DNA of 64,000 nucleotides from UBA940 sp045613745. Its GTDB lineage: Bacteria; Bacteroidota; Bacteroidia; Bacteroidales; Rikenellaceae. The stretch lies in the NCBI GenBank assembly GCA_045613745.1, contig JAZLBP010000009.1:62001-126000 (forward strand), given 5' to 3'. Under the pieces are notes generated by a model. It saw only the letters and a list, made by a program, of their open reading frames with translations. It was not told the origin of the DNA and did no database searches. The position numbers were made by a program, and so were the translations under genes. This document shows positions 52,401-61,519 of this stretch, one piece after another. How positions within the stretch are numbered: the first letter of the stretch is position 1; the number at the start of each line of letters is the position of its first letter.

Positions 52401-53329
52401 ATACTCGTTTTGAATATCTTTTTCACAATTATTTTGAGGATTACAACCACCGAGGGACACCTCAAATGCAGCAGGCGGTGGGCCACCGAAGGCGAAGGGA
52501 TTCGGCCTCGACGGACATAGCGGTTGTAGAGCGCTATCATTCCGCTCTGCTTCTCGGCAGGGCAATGCAACACCACAACGGGGTTGTACTTGTAGTTGGT
52601 ACTCACAAGTCGGAAAGTGCCAGTCCAATAGCGGCAGACATAGGCGCCCGCATTCTTAACTACACCTGCAAGTCGGTGGGCAGCAATAACCGTAATAAAC
52701 TCGTCACCCTGCGAGGTCTTAAAGCCACGAGCCATCATCTCGGAGTAAATCTTGACGCACTCCTCAACAAATCGCACGCTGTCGGCGGCACTCGCAGCAT
52801 AAAACTCGCCACCATAGTGTGTCACACCCTTGCAATCATCACACAGGGATTCCACCTCGCCAAGCAGGCGGCGATAATCGGCATTTGCAAGGCTGTGGTT
52901 TATGTCGTAGAGCAATATATGGTGCTCGCACTCGCGCCAAATGTCATCAAAACTACTCTGAACATAGACATCGGCATCCAGCCAAGCATAGTAGTCGTAA
53001 TCAAGATGGCTAACGGCCTTGGATAGCGCACACAGCTTGTAGAAAGCCAACGACCACGCATACTCGCCGCCAAAGTTAAACTCATCGAAGGGGAAACTCA
53101 GAATCTTCACACCCGCCGAGGTCAAAAGGTGGTTGTACGGCGAGGGTATGGTGATGTTTGTCACAACCGCAACGTCGGTACTCTCGCCACAATGCGCACG
53201 CGCCGACACAGCAGCCACACAGCAGTTTTTCAGATAGAGTTCCACCTGATGTATCGCCTTGCCGATATTTACGCCCGAGTTGAAACTCTCGACGTAGGCG
53301 TACGGTATTAGAATCAAGCCCCGGCGCAT
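52391..53329 (-). CDS. GT-A-type glycosyltransferase of uncertain family
   Basis: The 312-residue protein has a DxD-like motif in AWLDADVYVQ, preceded by HLDYDYY, and a later GGEFYAASAADSVRF and SQGDEFIT stretch as in nucleotide-sugar transferases that measure a donor-acceptor site. There are no membrane helices, though a basic C-terminus (ILKIIVKKIFK) may touch the membrane. The sugar is unknown. It lies between fnlB and fnlC, in the operon. Confidence 0.7.
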   Translation of the reverse strand: MRRGLILIPYAYVESFNSGVNIGKAIHQVELYLKNCCVAAVSARAHCGESTDVAVVTNITIPSPYNHLLTSAGVKILSFPFDEFNFGGEYAWSLAFYKLCALSKAVSHLDYDYYAWLDADVYVQSSFDDIWRECEHHILLYDINHSLANADYRRLLGEVESLCDDCKGVTHYGGEFYAASAADSVRFVEECVKIYSEMMARGFKTSQGDEFITVIAAHRLAGVVKNAGAYVCRYWTGTFRLVSTNYKYNPVVVLHCPAEKQSGMIALYNRYVRRGRIPSPSVAHRLLHLRCPSVVVILKIIVKKIFKTSIWN

Positions 53330-53340
53330 ACTCCAAAGGT

Positions 53341-54546
53341 CTATTTCACTACGGGTTCGAAGTAGGTGTCGGGACGAGCGGGGTCAAAACACTCGCTCGA
53401 CCATATTACAGTCACAAGGTCGTCGGTTTCCGATAGGTTGACAAGGTTGTGGGTATAACCCGGCAGCGCCTGAACAACCTCAAGTCGTGAGCCGATTACC
53501 TCCCACTCTGCCACCTCGCCCGTCAGCACATTGCGCTGTTGAACAAGGCCGTGGCCCGCAACAACGACAAATTGCTCCCACTTGGAGTTGTGCCAATGCT
53601 CACCCTTGGTAACTTTGGGCTTGCTGATATTTATGCTCACCTGACCTGCGTCCACACTCTTAATCAGTTCGGTGAAACTGCCGCGCTCGTCGATGTTCAT
53701 CTTCAAAGGGAAGGCCGCCTTGGCGGTGGGAAGGTACGACAAGTAGGTCGAGTAGAGTTTCGAGGCGAACGAGCCAGCGGGGATTGAGGGCATAACCAGG
53801 GTCGAGGGTTGCGCCTTGAAGGAGTTCAACAGTTCAACTATCTCGCCCAAAGTAACGTAGTGCGTAACGGGTACTGCACAATAGCGGCCCGTCGGAGTTG
53901 GCACGGCTTGCGCTCCGTCAAACTCGCAGTGGTGTTCCTTGCCCACAAGCGCAGCAATCATCTCATCCACAAGGTCGTCGATGTAGAGCAGTTCGAGTTG
54001 GGTTTCGGGGTTGTCCACGCGAATGGGAAGCTCGTTGGCAATATTATTGCAGAAGGTTGCCACCACCGAGTTGTAGTTGGGGCGACACCACTTGCCAAAC
54101 AGATTAGGGAAACGATAGACCAACACACGCGCGCCGGTACGCGCCGCGTAGTCGAAGAAAAGCTCCTCGCCTGCCCTCTTGCTTCGGCCATACTCACCCT
54201 CGGCATAGCGACCTACAAGCGAGGCCTGAATCGAACTCGCCAACATTACGGGACAGCGGTTGCCACACCCTTCGAGCGCAGCAAGCAGCGTGGAGGCAAA
54301 ACCAAAGTTGCCCGCCATAAACTCCTCGGAGTTTTGCGGGCGATTGACTCCAGCAAGGTTGAACACAAAGTCCGCCTTGCAACAATACTCTTCGAGCAAC
54401 TCGGCCGAGGAGTCAACATCATACTCCATAATTTGGCTGATGGTAACTCCGCCATAAAAGCGCGCCTTGCTCTCCTTTATATTTTGGAGTTGGGCGACAA
54501 GGTTTTGACCAACAAAACCTTTGGCGCCCGTTACAAGAATTTTCAT
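53341..54546 (-). CDS. fnlB: FnlB/WbjC/CapF: bifunctional reductase-epimerase
   Basis: The 401-residue protein is an SDR domain (ILVTGAKGFVGQNL at the start, AEGEYGRSKRAGEE with the Tyr-Lys pair, RFPNLFGKW) followed by a C-terminal cupin (about 280-395, with GEHWHNSKWEQF and DLVTVIWSSE). In S. aureus CapF the cupin epimerises C3 and the SDR reduces C4 with NADPH. The three codons before MKIL open with TTG and are not taken as the start. Confidence 0.92.
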   Translation of the reverse strand: MKILVTGAKGFVGQNLVAQLQNIKESKARFYGGVTISQIMEYDVDSSAELLEEYCCKADFVFNLAGVNRPQNSEEFMAGNFGFASTLLAALEGCGNRCPVMLASSIQASLVGRYAEGEYGRSKRAGEELFFDYAARTGARVLVYRFPNLFGKWCRPNYNSVVATFCNNIANELPIRVDNPETQLELLYIDDLVDEMIAALVGKEHHCEFDGAQAVPTPTGRYCAVPVTHYVTLGEIVELLNSFKAQPSTLVMPSIPAGSFASKLYSTYLSYLPTAKAAFPLKMNIDERGSFTELIKSVDAGQVSINISKPKVTKGEHWHNSKWEQFVVVAGHGLVQQRNVLTGEVAEWEVIGSRLEVVQALPGYTHNLVNLSETDDLVTVIWSSECFDPARPDTYFEPVVK

Positions 54547-54563
54547 ACTCTGCAAAAAGGGGA

Positions 54564-55637
54564 TTACTCCGAACGAATCTCTCGTCTTTTGGTGCGGGGT
54601 TGCAGACCCAAATCCTCGCGGATGAAACGCAATTTGAGCAGTAACTCCTTCATACCCTCGACATCCAGACGACGGGTGTTGTGCGAGTGGTAGTCTTCGA
54701 GTTTCGACACAGCCTCGTTGCCGTCGGTAAAGAATTTCTCGTAGTTCAAATCGCGGTTGTCGCAGGGGATACGATAGTAGTCGCCCATATCGATAGCCTT
54801 GGCCATCTCCTCGCGGGTGACAAGGGTTTCGTAGAGTTTTTCTCCGTGACGCGTACCGATAACACGCACCTCGGTTTGGGCATATTTGGGATCAACCTTC
54901 GCATAGGTCTGTTTGAGTGCCTCGGCCAGCACCTCCAAAGTTGCAGCGGGGGCCTTCTGCACAAACAGGTCGCCGTTCTCGCCGTGGGTGAAGGCATAGA
55001 TAACCAAATCCACAGCGCCGTCCAGCGTCATCATAAAGCGAGTCATATTGGGGTCGGTTATGGTGATGGGGTTACCCTGCTCCATCTGCTCAACCCACAA
55101 AGGGATTACCGAGCCGCGGCTGGCCATCACATTGCCGTAACGGGTGCAGCAGATGGTGGTCGGTGAATCCTGACCCAGCTCGCGGCCCTTGGTTATGGCA
55201 ACCTTCTCCATCAGCGCCTTGCTGATACCCATCGCATTGATGGGATAAGCAGCCTTGTCAGTCGAGAGCACAACCACGTTTTTGACGCCGTGCTCTATGG
55301 CCGATAGCAACACATTGTTGGTGCCGATGACGTTGGTCATCGTGGCCTCCATCGGGAAGAACTCGCACGAAGGCACCTGTTTGAGTGCCGCCGCCGAGAA
55401 GACATAGTCCACGCCGCGCATAGCCACATCGATTGACGCCTTTTCGCGCACGTTGCCGATGTAGAATTTCACCTTGGGATTTTGCAGCGCGTGGCGCATA
55501 TCGTCCTGCTTTTTCTCGTCGCGCGAGAAGATGCGAATCTCCTTGATGTCGCTATCCAAAAAGCGTCGAAGTACGGCATTGCCAAAGCTGCCGGTGCCAC
55601 CCGTAATCAATAAGATTTTGTCCTTGAAAATTGACAT
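54564..55637 (-). CDS. fnlA: FnlA/WbjB/CapE: UDP-GlcNAc 4,6-dehydratase/5-epimerase
   Basis: The 357-residue SDR starts the UDP-L-FucNAc pathway. It has ITGGTGSFG (11-19), FSAAALKQVPSCEFFP, and STDKAAYPINAMGISK. In this last motif Met replaces the usual Tyr of the YxxxK pair, as is normal in inverting dehydratases of this family. RYGNVMASRGS and HGEKLYETL follow. It is 17 bp before fnlB and is first of the fnl genes in the transcript. Confidence 0.94.
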   Translation of the reverse strand: MSIFKDKILLITGGTGSFGNAVLRRFLDSDIKEIRIFSRDEKKQDDMRHALQNPKVKFYIGNVREKASIDVAMRGVDYVFSAAALKQVPSCEFFPMEATMTNVIGTNNVLLSAIEHGVKNVVVLSTDKAAYPINAMGISKALMEKVAITKGRELGQDSPTTICCTRYGNVMASRGSVIPLWVEQMEQGNPITITDPNMTRFMMTLDGAVDLVIYAFTHGENGDLFVQKAPAATLEVLAEALKQTYAKVDPKYAQTEVRVIGTRHGEKLYETLVTREEMAKAIDMGDYYRIPCDNRDLNYEKFFTDGNEAVSKLEDYHSHNTRRLDVEGMKELLLKLRFIREDLGLQPRTKRREIRSE

Positions 55638-55641
55638 ATTT

Positions 55642-56847
55642 TTATTTTGAGTTTCTATTAATTATTTCGTCGTATAGTTCGATGTAGCGTCGGAAGTTCT
55701 TCTGCTTGTCGAACAGTTTTTCGGCACGTTTGCGACACGCCTTGGAGTAATGGCTGCGTCCTTTGAGGGCAATCTGCTCGACCGCCTTGCACAGAGCCTC
55801 CACATCTCCTTGCTCCACCACGATGCCCGTATCTGCACTCACCGCCTCGGGACTGCCGCCCGTACGATAGGTCACAACGGGAGTGCCGGATGCCATAGCT
55901 TCGAGGTTAGTGGTGGGAAAGGTGTCGGCATAGGTTGCATTGACAAACACCGTCGCCTGCGAATAGAGTTCGGCAAGCTGCTCGGCAGTATCGGTGCGTC
56001 CGATACCCACCATACCCTCGGGAAGTTGTCGCAGTTGCTCGTCGGACAGACCAACAAGCACAATCTCAAACCGCGAGGCATCCAATCTGCGGTGGAGTTC
56101 ACAAAAATCCGCAAAGCCCTTTGAGTCGGTCCAGCGGTTTGCCACACCTATAACCCGATATGGAGGTGTACTCTCCCCCTCCGAGGCACAAAAGCGCGAT
56201 AAGTTCACGCCATTATTGATAACCCTGCACTCGGCGTCACGCAGAATCGACTTTTCGACCAGTTTTTTCAGCCACTCCGACACCGCCACTATGTGCAGGT
56301 TGTGGTTGGCGGCATACAACGAGGCTTTGAGTCGGAAGTTGCGCTGCGAGGAGTCGCCCACACGCGAGATGGGATACTGCGCCAATCCGCGACACGAACC
56401 ACACTCCGTCTGCCATCGGTCACACCCAACCTCGGAAAAGTGGGCGCAGTGACCCGTCATTGCCCAGCAGTCGTGCAGTGTCCACACCACGGGAATATCC
56501 CTTCGGTTGAGGTAGTCAAACAGGACTTTATAGTTGAGGTAGTATCCGTGCAGGTTATGTAGATGAACAACATCGGGGCGGAGTTGTTCGATTTGTCGCA
56601 CCAGACGTTTGGTTGCAATCAGCGAACCTCGTCCGTGGAGGTCAAACAACTGCGAAAGCACAAGGTGCCACAGTTGGCCCAAAGGTGTGCCCACCCTTAT
56701 CAGATTCGAACGGCTGGGTGCGGCATTACGTCCATAAGCTATGTAGCTCTCCCATCCGTCGGCCATCGCCATCGCACCAATCTGCTCGGCAATACGTCCT
56801 GTCGAGCCCCAGTTGGCGGTGCTGTTTATCTGCAAAAGTTTCGGCAT
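55642..56847 (-). CDS. Glycosyltransferase family 4
   Basis: The 401-residue GT-B enzyme begins LLQINSTANWGSTGRIAEQIG, which places it with WcaC/WcaA-like transferases, then has PDVVHLHNLHGYYLNY and TLHDCWAMTGHCAHF. The Cys-rich WQTECGSCRGL insert often binds zinc in this subgroup. The donor half carries EAMASGTPVVTYRTGGSPEAV. It is 4 bp before fnlA. The sugar is unknown. Confidence 0.88.
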   Translation of the reverse strand: MPKLLQINSTANWGSTGRIAEQIGAMAMADGWESYIAYGRNAAPSRSNLIRVGTPLGQLWHLVLSQLFDLHGRGSLIATKRLVRQIEQLRPDVVHLHNLHGYYLNYKVLFDYLNRRDIPVVWTLHDCWAMTGHCAHFSEVGCDRWQTECGSCRGLAQYPISRVGDSSQRNFRLKASLYAANHNLHIVAVSEWLKKLVEKSILRDAECRVINNGVNLSRFCASEGESTPPYRVIGVANRWTDSKGFADFCELHRRLDASRFEIVLVGLSDEQLRQLPEGMVGIGRTDTAEQLAELYSQATVFVNATYADTFPTTNLEAMASGTPVVTYRTGGSPEAVSADTGIVVEQGDVEALCKAVEQIALKGRSHYSKACRKRAEKLFDKQKNFRRYIELYDEIINRNSK

Positions 56848-56850
56848 AAA

Positions 56851-57876
56851 TCAAAGATAGCATTTAACTTGTGCGGAAGCAATTTCGTCGAAACGCATTT
56901 TGCAAATATTGAGCCTCAGATTGTTGTAGAGCGTCGGGCTTTGGATTTCGGACAATTTGCGGCACAAATCGGCTTTATCGCCACATCGGAACACAAGGCC
57001 GTTCTCGCCGTCACGCACAATCTCATCGGCACAACCAACTCGGTCGCTAACCAGCACGGGCAGGCCGTTGTTCAAAGCCTCCTCGACAACAAGTCCCCAC
57101 GGCTCCGAAAGCGAAGGCAACACAAAAACGTCGTGTCGCTGGTACACCTCCGAAAGGCGGTTGTTATCTACGGCACCCACAAACTCTATATTATCGGCTG
57201 CAAGGCTTTTGAGTTCGGCCTCCTGCTCGCCAAAGCCCACGATTGTAAGGCTCAGGTGAGGCAGAGTGTTGAACACCTCGATAAGCCAGCGCAGATTCTT
57301 GACAGCAGTTAGGCGACCCACATACAGAAAGCGACTCACCTTGTCGCGGGCAACATAGGCGGGTTGCTCCACATAGTTGAAGACTCCCACACCGCGGGTT
57401 ATTATGGTCTTTCCCTCGAACCCCAGCATCTTGACAAGGCGGCGTTGAGAGCTACCGCTCGCATACACCTTCGACACCCTCCGAACAAAGCGTCGTTTAA
57501 GCCATCCGCGGAGTCCGCGAATTGTGGACTCAATGTAGGAGGACTCCACCACCAGCGAGTTCGCACTCTTGGGCGAGCAGTATGCCGCGAGCCACAAGGG
57601 CAGCGAATCCCAGCCACCGAGTTGCAGTTCGGAGTAGCTCACCCGTCGCAAAATCGCAAGGAGTTGCAGAAGGCGCAACGCGCGATTGTTGTTCAGAAAC
57701 ACAAAATCGAAGTATTTGTCACCACGATAGAAATCTCGGTTTCGTCCCTCGGCACCGTCACCCGTAAACACCACAAGCAGTCGTCGGTATTCCGCAATCC
57801 GATTATAGAGATTTATCTTGTAGAACGACGGCAGGTTGGTAACAACGATGGTATCTACACTTTTAGGCACTCTCAT
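56851..57876 (-). CDS. Glycosyltransferase family 4 (GT-B)
   Basis: The 341-residue protein has an N-terminal FYKINLYNRIAE motif, a LYVGRLTAVKNLRWLIE loop at the start of the donor domain, and PSLSEPWGLVVEEALNNGLPVL with the E-x7-E pair of GT4 enzymes. It overlaps the gene before it by 14 bp and ends 3 bp before the next. No sugar can be named. Confidence 0.87.
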   Translation of the reverse strand: MRVPKSVDTIVVTNLPSFYKINLYNRIAEYRRLLVVFTGDGAEGRNRDFYRGDKYFDFVFLNNNRALRLLQLLAILRRVSYSELQLGGWDSLPLWLAAYCSPKSANSLVVESSYIESTIRGLRGWLKRRFVRRVSKVYASGSSQRRLVKMLGFEGKTIITRGVGVFNYVEQPAYVARDKVSRFLYVGRLTAVKNLRWLIEVFNTLPHLSLTIVGFGEQEAELKSLAADNIEFVGAVDNNRLSEVYQRHDVFVLPSLSEPWGLVVEEALNNGLPVLVSDRVGCADEIVRDGENGLVFRCGDKADLCRKLSEIQSPTLYNNLRLNICKMRFDEIASAQVKCYL

Positions 57877-59116
57877 TGACTCGGCAGATTAGGGAGCTCA
57901 TAAAATCGGCTATCTTGCGAGCCTGCACCTCGGAGGTCTTGTTTGAAGCAACAAACGCATAAGCCTCGGTTGCCTTCCGATCGAGTTCCGACTGCGGAAG
58001 CGACAACACCTGTTCGATGCGCGCCGACAGAGTGTCAACATCAAGCGCGTCGATGGTATAGAAGTGGTCGTAATACTCCTCGGGGATTCCCTCCAAGCGA
58101 TAACCCATCATCGGAGTTCCCGACGCGAGGTACTCCATAGTTTTGGAGGGGAATGAGTAGCGTGTTATTTCGCTGTGAGGCATACGGGGATTTATGAGCG
58201 CTGTTGCGCTGCGTTGCAGTTGCACCGCCTCGTTGCGCGTCACAAGCCCCTTGAAAACTATTCGGTTGTCGGCAGCTGCGGCGCTCTCGACCTCGGAGGC
58301 AAGCGGACCTATACCACACATCACCAAACGGAAATTCGGATTCGTGGTTTTGCGGAAGGCACTCAGCAACTCGCGGATGCACGCAAAGTCGGCCAACACA
58401 CCCGTATAGAGCAACGTGCGCTGCGCATCATCTTTGGTAAGCAGTGTCAACGGTTGAGGCGAGGCCACACCCTCGACCACCACATACGAGTCGCCAACCG
58501 AGGGTATTCTCTCGGTCATATATTTTGTCAGCAGGACATATCCGTCGATAGAGTCATACAGGCGGCGGGTGTCGCGCATCTCCTTACGGGTTTGGATATT
58601 TCGCAGATGCTGAACAAGACGTGTATGAATGTGCTTGCCATCCACCGCCGCAACATCCGTAAAGTCGGTTACGATGGATACCACCGTAATCTTTCGGCCG
58701 CTCTGACGTTTGACACACTCTATGGCTTTCAAAAACGGAGTATAGGTTGAGTAAGTCAGCACCACAAGCGGCTCATCACCCTTGCTACGTTCGAGCCACG
58801 ACCAAAGGTAACGCTCCAATGCCCTTCGGATAAACCAGCGCTTGGCTACGGGCAAATTGCAATAGGTGAGCGAACGGCCAATTTTGGCGCCCTCGAAGCA
58901 TATCTCGCCACTCGGGACAACAACTCCGCGATAGGCCGGAGGCGACGGCAAAAAGGGCAGGCTTACAACCTCACACTCGACGCCGTTTTTGATTAAGCCC
59001 TCGACCACACACCACTGAAACACGTTGGCAGAGTTCTGAACATCGCCTTTGCTTTTGCGCACAAACTGCCCTAATAGCTGTGGCGAGTACAATCCAGTGA
59101 CAACAAGTAATTTCAT
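57863..59116 (-). CDS. Glycosyltransferase family 4
   Basis: The 417-residue enzyme starts MKLLVVTGLYSPQLLGQF at 59116; the long open frame above is the antisense side of the polymerase gene and is not part of it. The middle has TFYSTYTPF-like LVVLTYSTYTPFL and VVSIVTDFTDV. The donor domain has LYTGVLADFACIRELLSAF and PSKTMEYLASGTPMMGY. It sits between the polymerase and the next glycosyltransferase. Confidence 0.86.
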   Translation of the reverse strand: MKLLVVTGLYSPQLLGQFVRKSKGDVQNSANVFQWCVVEGLIKNGVECEVVSLPFLPSPPAYRGVVVPSGEICFEGAKIGRSLTYCNLPVAKRWFIRRALERYLWSWLERSKGDEPLVVLTYSTYTPFLKAIECVKRQSGRKITVVSIVTDFTDVAAVDGKHIHTRLVQHLRNIQTRKEMRDTRRLYDSIDGYVLLTKYMTERIPSVGDSYVVVEGVASPQPLTLLTKDDAQRTLLYTGVLADFACIRELLSAFRKTTNPNFRLVMCGIGPLASEVESAAAADNRIVFKGLVTRNEAVQLQRSATALINPRMPHSEITRYSFPSKTMEYLASGTPMMGYRLEGIPEEYYDHFYTIDALDVDTLSARIEQVLSLPQSELDRKATEAYAFVASNKTSEVQARKIADFMSSLICRVNESA

Positions 59117-59133
59117 AAACTTTGAGTGTGTGG

Positions 59134-60273
59134 TTAAAATCTGTTCCATTGGGGTGAGCCGGCCAGAGATGACTGGCATCCCCACAGCAGGCAGTAGAGC
59201 ATAAAGTGCGTACCGCCGAATATCGGCTCGACAAAGCAAGAGGCAAAGAAGCAGACGTTGAGTCCCAGCACAAGGTAGTTGGTTTCGGTGGCGCTTCTCC
59301 ACGCGTTGCGCATAGCCCTTGCAAAAAATCGTATGGTCAGGCAGCACAGCATCACAAATGGCAACAAGCCCGAGATACGCGCGATGTCGAGCCACATATT
59401 GTGGATGTAGTACACCTCGCCACCCTCGGCCCAGCCAAACGGATGCGTAAGCAAGTAGTTGATGTGTTCGCTCCATCGGTCGGAGCGAGCCTCCAAGCCC
59501 TCCTGTTCGTTACGTGCCTGATATAGCTTGACAACCTCCCAATCCGAGAGGTCACAACTCAACAAAAGCAAACTTCCTGCCAAAATCACACCTGCGGCAA
59601 CAAATGCAAAGCGTCGGTTGTCGCGAACTTTGAGCAGTATCGCTCCAGCCAGACACAACATCAGTATGACGATGCCCGTTCGGTTGAGCAGATAGACCAC
59701 AACCAACAGAGCGCACACGGTAAGCAGACCATACAGCACTTTAAGGCCTCTGTCGCGAATGAGCAGAGCCAAAGGCAGTCCCACCATTGCTACATTCAGC
59801 GGAAGAGCCACTTGTGTGGCCGACACTATCTGCTGGTCGTAGAAGGAGAGTATTCGTCGTTCGGCAAAAAACGAGCCCGTCAGGCGCATCTCGCTCAAAC
59901 CAACAACCGCCACATCCAACATATAGCACAGCAGGATGACAAACCACAAGCTCATAAACTCGCGTTGCGTGGAGCACAAATCGGTAAGATGTTTGCCATA
60001 GTAGTAGAATATGGGCGGAGCGACAATCCACAGCACCAATATGGGCGGCGAGTAGTCGAAGCCGTTGATGGCCGACTGCGTAACATAGAGCACGCAGTAC
60101 AAGAGCAGCAGCCATCCGACGCCGTCCATTCGGGTCTTGAACCAGAAGCTACGCACACAGAGCCAGCCGCACAGCAGCGAGATAATTGTGATATAGCCGA
60201 ATCGGTGGTTCATTACAAGCGCCACACACAGCAGCAGAAACGAAAGACCACCTTTTTTGAGAATCTCTTTCAT
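59134..60273 (-). CDS. wzy: Wzy-like O-antigen polymerase/ligase-family membrane protein
   Basis: The 379-residue protein has about ten hydrophobic segments (such as YITIISLLCGWLCV, VGWLLLLYCVLYV, VVVYLLNRTGIVILMLCLAGAILL) and a large periplasmic loop near residues 260-310 with RSDRWSEHINYLLTHPFGW and HNMWLDIARISG, as seen in Wzy/WaaL proteins. It is the only such protein in the operon. It would polymerise the repeat units that the flippase brings across. The ATG at 60273 starts the first helix. Confidence 0.8.
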   Translation of the reverse strand: MKEILKKGGLSFLLLCVALVMNHRFGYITIISLLCGWLCVRSFWFKTRMDGVGWLLLLYCVLYVTQSAINGFDYSPPILVLWIVAPPIFYYYGKHLTDLCSTQREFMSLWFVILLCYMLDVAVVGLSEMRLTGSFFAERRILSFYDQQIVSATQVALPLNVAMVGLPLALLIRDRGLKVLYGLLTVCALLVVVYLLNRTGIVILMLCLAGAILLKVRDNRRFAFVAAGVILAGSLLLLSCDLSDWEVVKLYQARNEQEGLEARSDRWSEHINYLLTHPFGWAEGGEVYYIHNMWLDIARISGLLPFVMLCCLTIRFFARAMRNAWRSATETNYLVLGLNVCFFASCFVEPIFGGTHFMLYCLLWGCQSSLAGSPQWNRF

Positions 60274-60278
60274 TGGTG

Positions 60279-61514
60279 TTAGTCCAATAGAAGTTTGTAG
60301 ATAGCCGCAAGCCGTTGTGCATTTGCGACTGCATCGTGACGGCACAAGGCTCGTTGTCGGCCTGCGAGATTGGGTGTTCGGCTGAGAGCAAACACATCGC
60401 AAATCTTGGAGGCAAGCATCTCGACCTCCTCGTAGCGATACAGGCTCTGCTCGTCGCCCGTCATCATATCTGCCACGCCACCCACATACGAGGCCACGCA
60501 AGGCACTCCAAGCAGTTGCGCCTCGCCCAGCGAGTTGGGCGAATTCTCGATGGCCGACGGACACACAAACACATTGGAGCGCAGGTATCGGCTACACATC
60601 TGCTCCTCGGTGAGTACACCCACGAACTCCACCTTGTCGCGCAAGCCATAGCGCCGAATCAATCGGCGGAGATAGTTGCCGTATCCCGAAATCGTAAGTC
60701 GAGATTTAAGGTCGGATGTTTTTGTGACGTCACCACCCGCAACATAGATTTTGGCGTCGGGATATTGTGCCAAAATAAGCGGCATTGCCTTCAACAGTTG
60801 ATGCACACCCTTGATTGGATATCCCGCCTGACTGACAAAGATGGTGTGAGGGTGGCAGTGGTCGTAGGACCACACTTTGTCGTAGAATGCATCGCGCAGT
60901 GTTTCGTTGCAGTGGTGGTAGGTTACTCTCGGATTGATGGCAAGTGCGTGCGCTCGGTCCCACGAGGTGCGACCGATGATGTGGTGCAGTCGGCGGATAA
61001 TCTCGCGTTCGTACTCTCCGCTGCGCTCGAAGCGTCGTTGCTCGCGCCACAACGTTCCGCGAACAATATCCCGCGGGGTTATTGTCGAGAGCACATCCCA
61101 AGTGGAGAGTCCCGCCAAATAGTAGGGCGCAATGCACGACACAAGTCCCTGAATGGAGGCTACGGCCGTAACCTCGGGGCAACAATTCAGGAAAGCCAAT
61201 CCATAGGGCGATTCCGTACCGTGAAGATGCACAACATCGGGGCTGAACGTCTTGTTCACACGTCGCCAGCACTCCTCCAAATGTTTTGCCGAGCCTCGAC
61301 CACGCGGCAACAGGAAATAGTGCACACCATCAATCTGGCACTCCTCGAAGGTTGCTCCCGAATAGACGGTTGCCACCGCAAAGGTTATAGAGGCATCCGA
61401 CTGCATCAGCGCTTTGGCAGCCGAGTACATCCAGCCGCCTACCACAACTTTGGGTAGGTTCATCCGTTCGGCGACCATCGGAAAAACGATATTTGTAATC
61501 CACAAAACTCGCAT
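60279..61514 (-). CDS. Glycosyltransferase family 4
   Basis: The 411-residue protein opens MRVLWITNIVFPMVAERM and has SPDVVHLHGTESPYGLAFL, IFVSQAGYPIKGVHQLLKA and PSAIENSPNSLGEAQLLGVPCV. The last is the Glu-containing donor loop of GT4 enzymes. A GTG at 61520 would overlap the stop codon of the next gene upstream; the ATG at 61514 is taken. Its acceptor and donor are unknown. Confidence 0.87.
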   Translation of the reverse strand: MRVLWITNIVFPMVAERMNLPKVVVGGWMYSAAKALMQSDASITFAVATVYSGATFEECQIDGVHYFLLPRGRGSAKHLEECWRRVNKTFSPDVVHLHGTESPYGLAFLNCCPEVTAVASIQGLVSCIAPYYLAGLSTWDVLSTITPRDIVRGTLWREQRRFERSGEYEREIIRRLHHIIGRTSWDRAHALAINPRVTYHHCNETLRDAFYDKVWSYDHCHPHTIFVSQAGYPIKGVHQLLKAMPLILAQYPDAKIYVAGGDVTKTSDLKSRLTISGYGNYLRRLIRRYGLRDKVEFVGVLTEEQMCSRYLRSNVFVCPSAIENSPNSLGEAQLLGVPCVASYVGGVADMMTGDEQSLYRYEEVEMLASKICDVFALSRTPNLAGRQRALCRHDAVANAQRLAAIYKLLLD

Positions 61515-61519
61515 TGCCA

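Noticed and set aside
59117..60564. Longer N-terminal extensions of the two genes around 59.1 and 60.3 kb
   Set aside because: The open frames extend upstream only across the neighbouring genes in a different frame. The internal ATGs at 59116 and 60273 give normal family N-termini.
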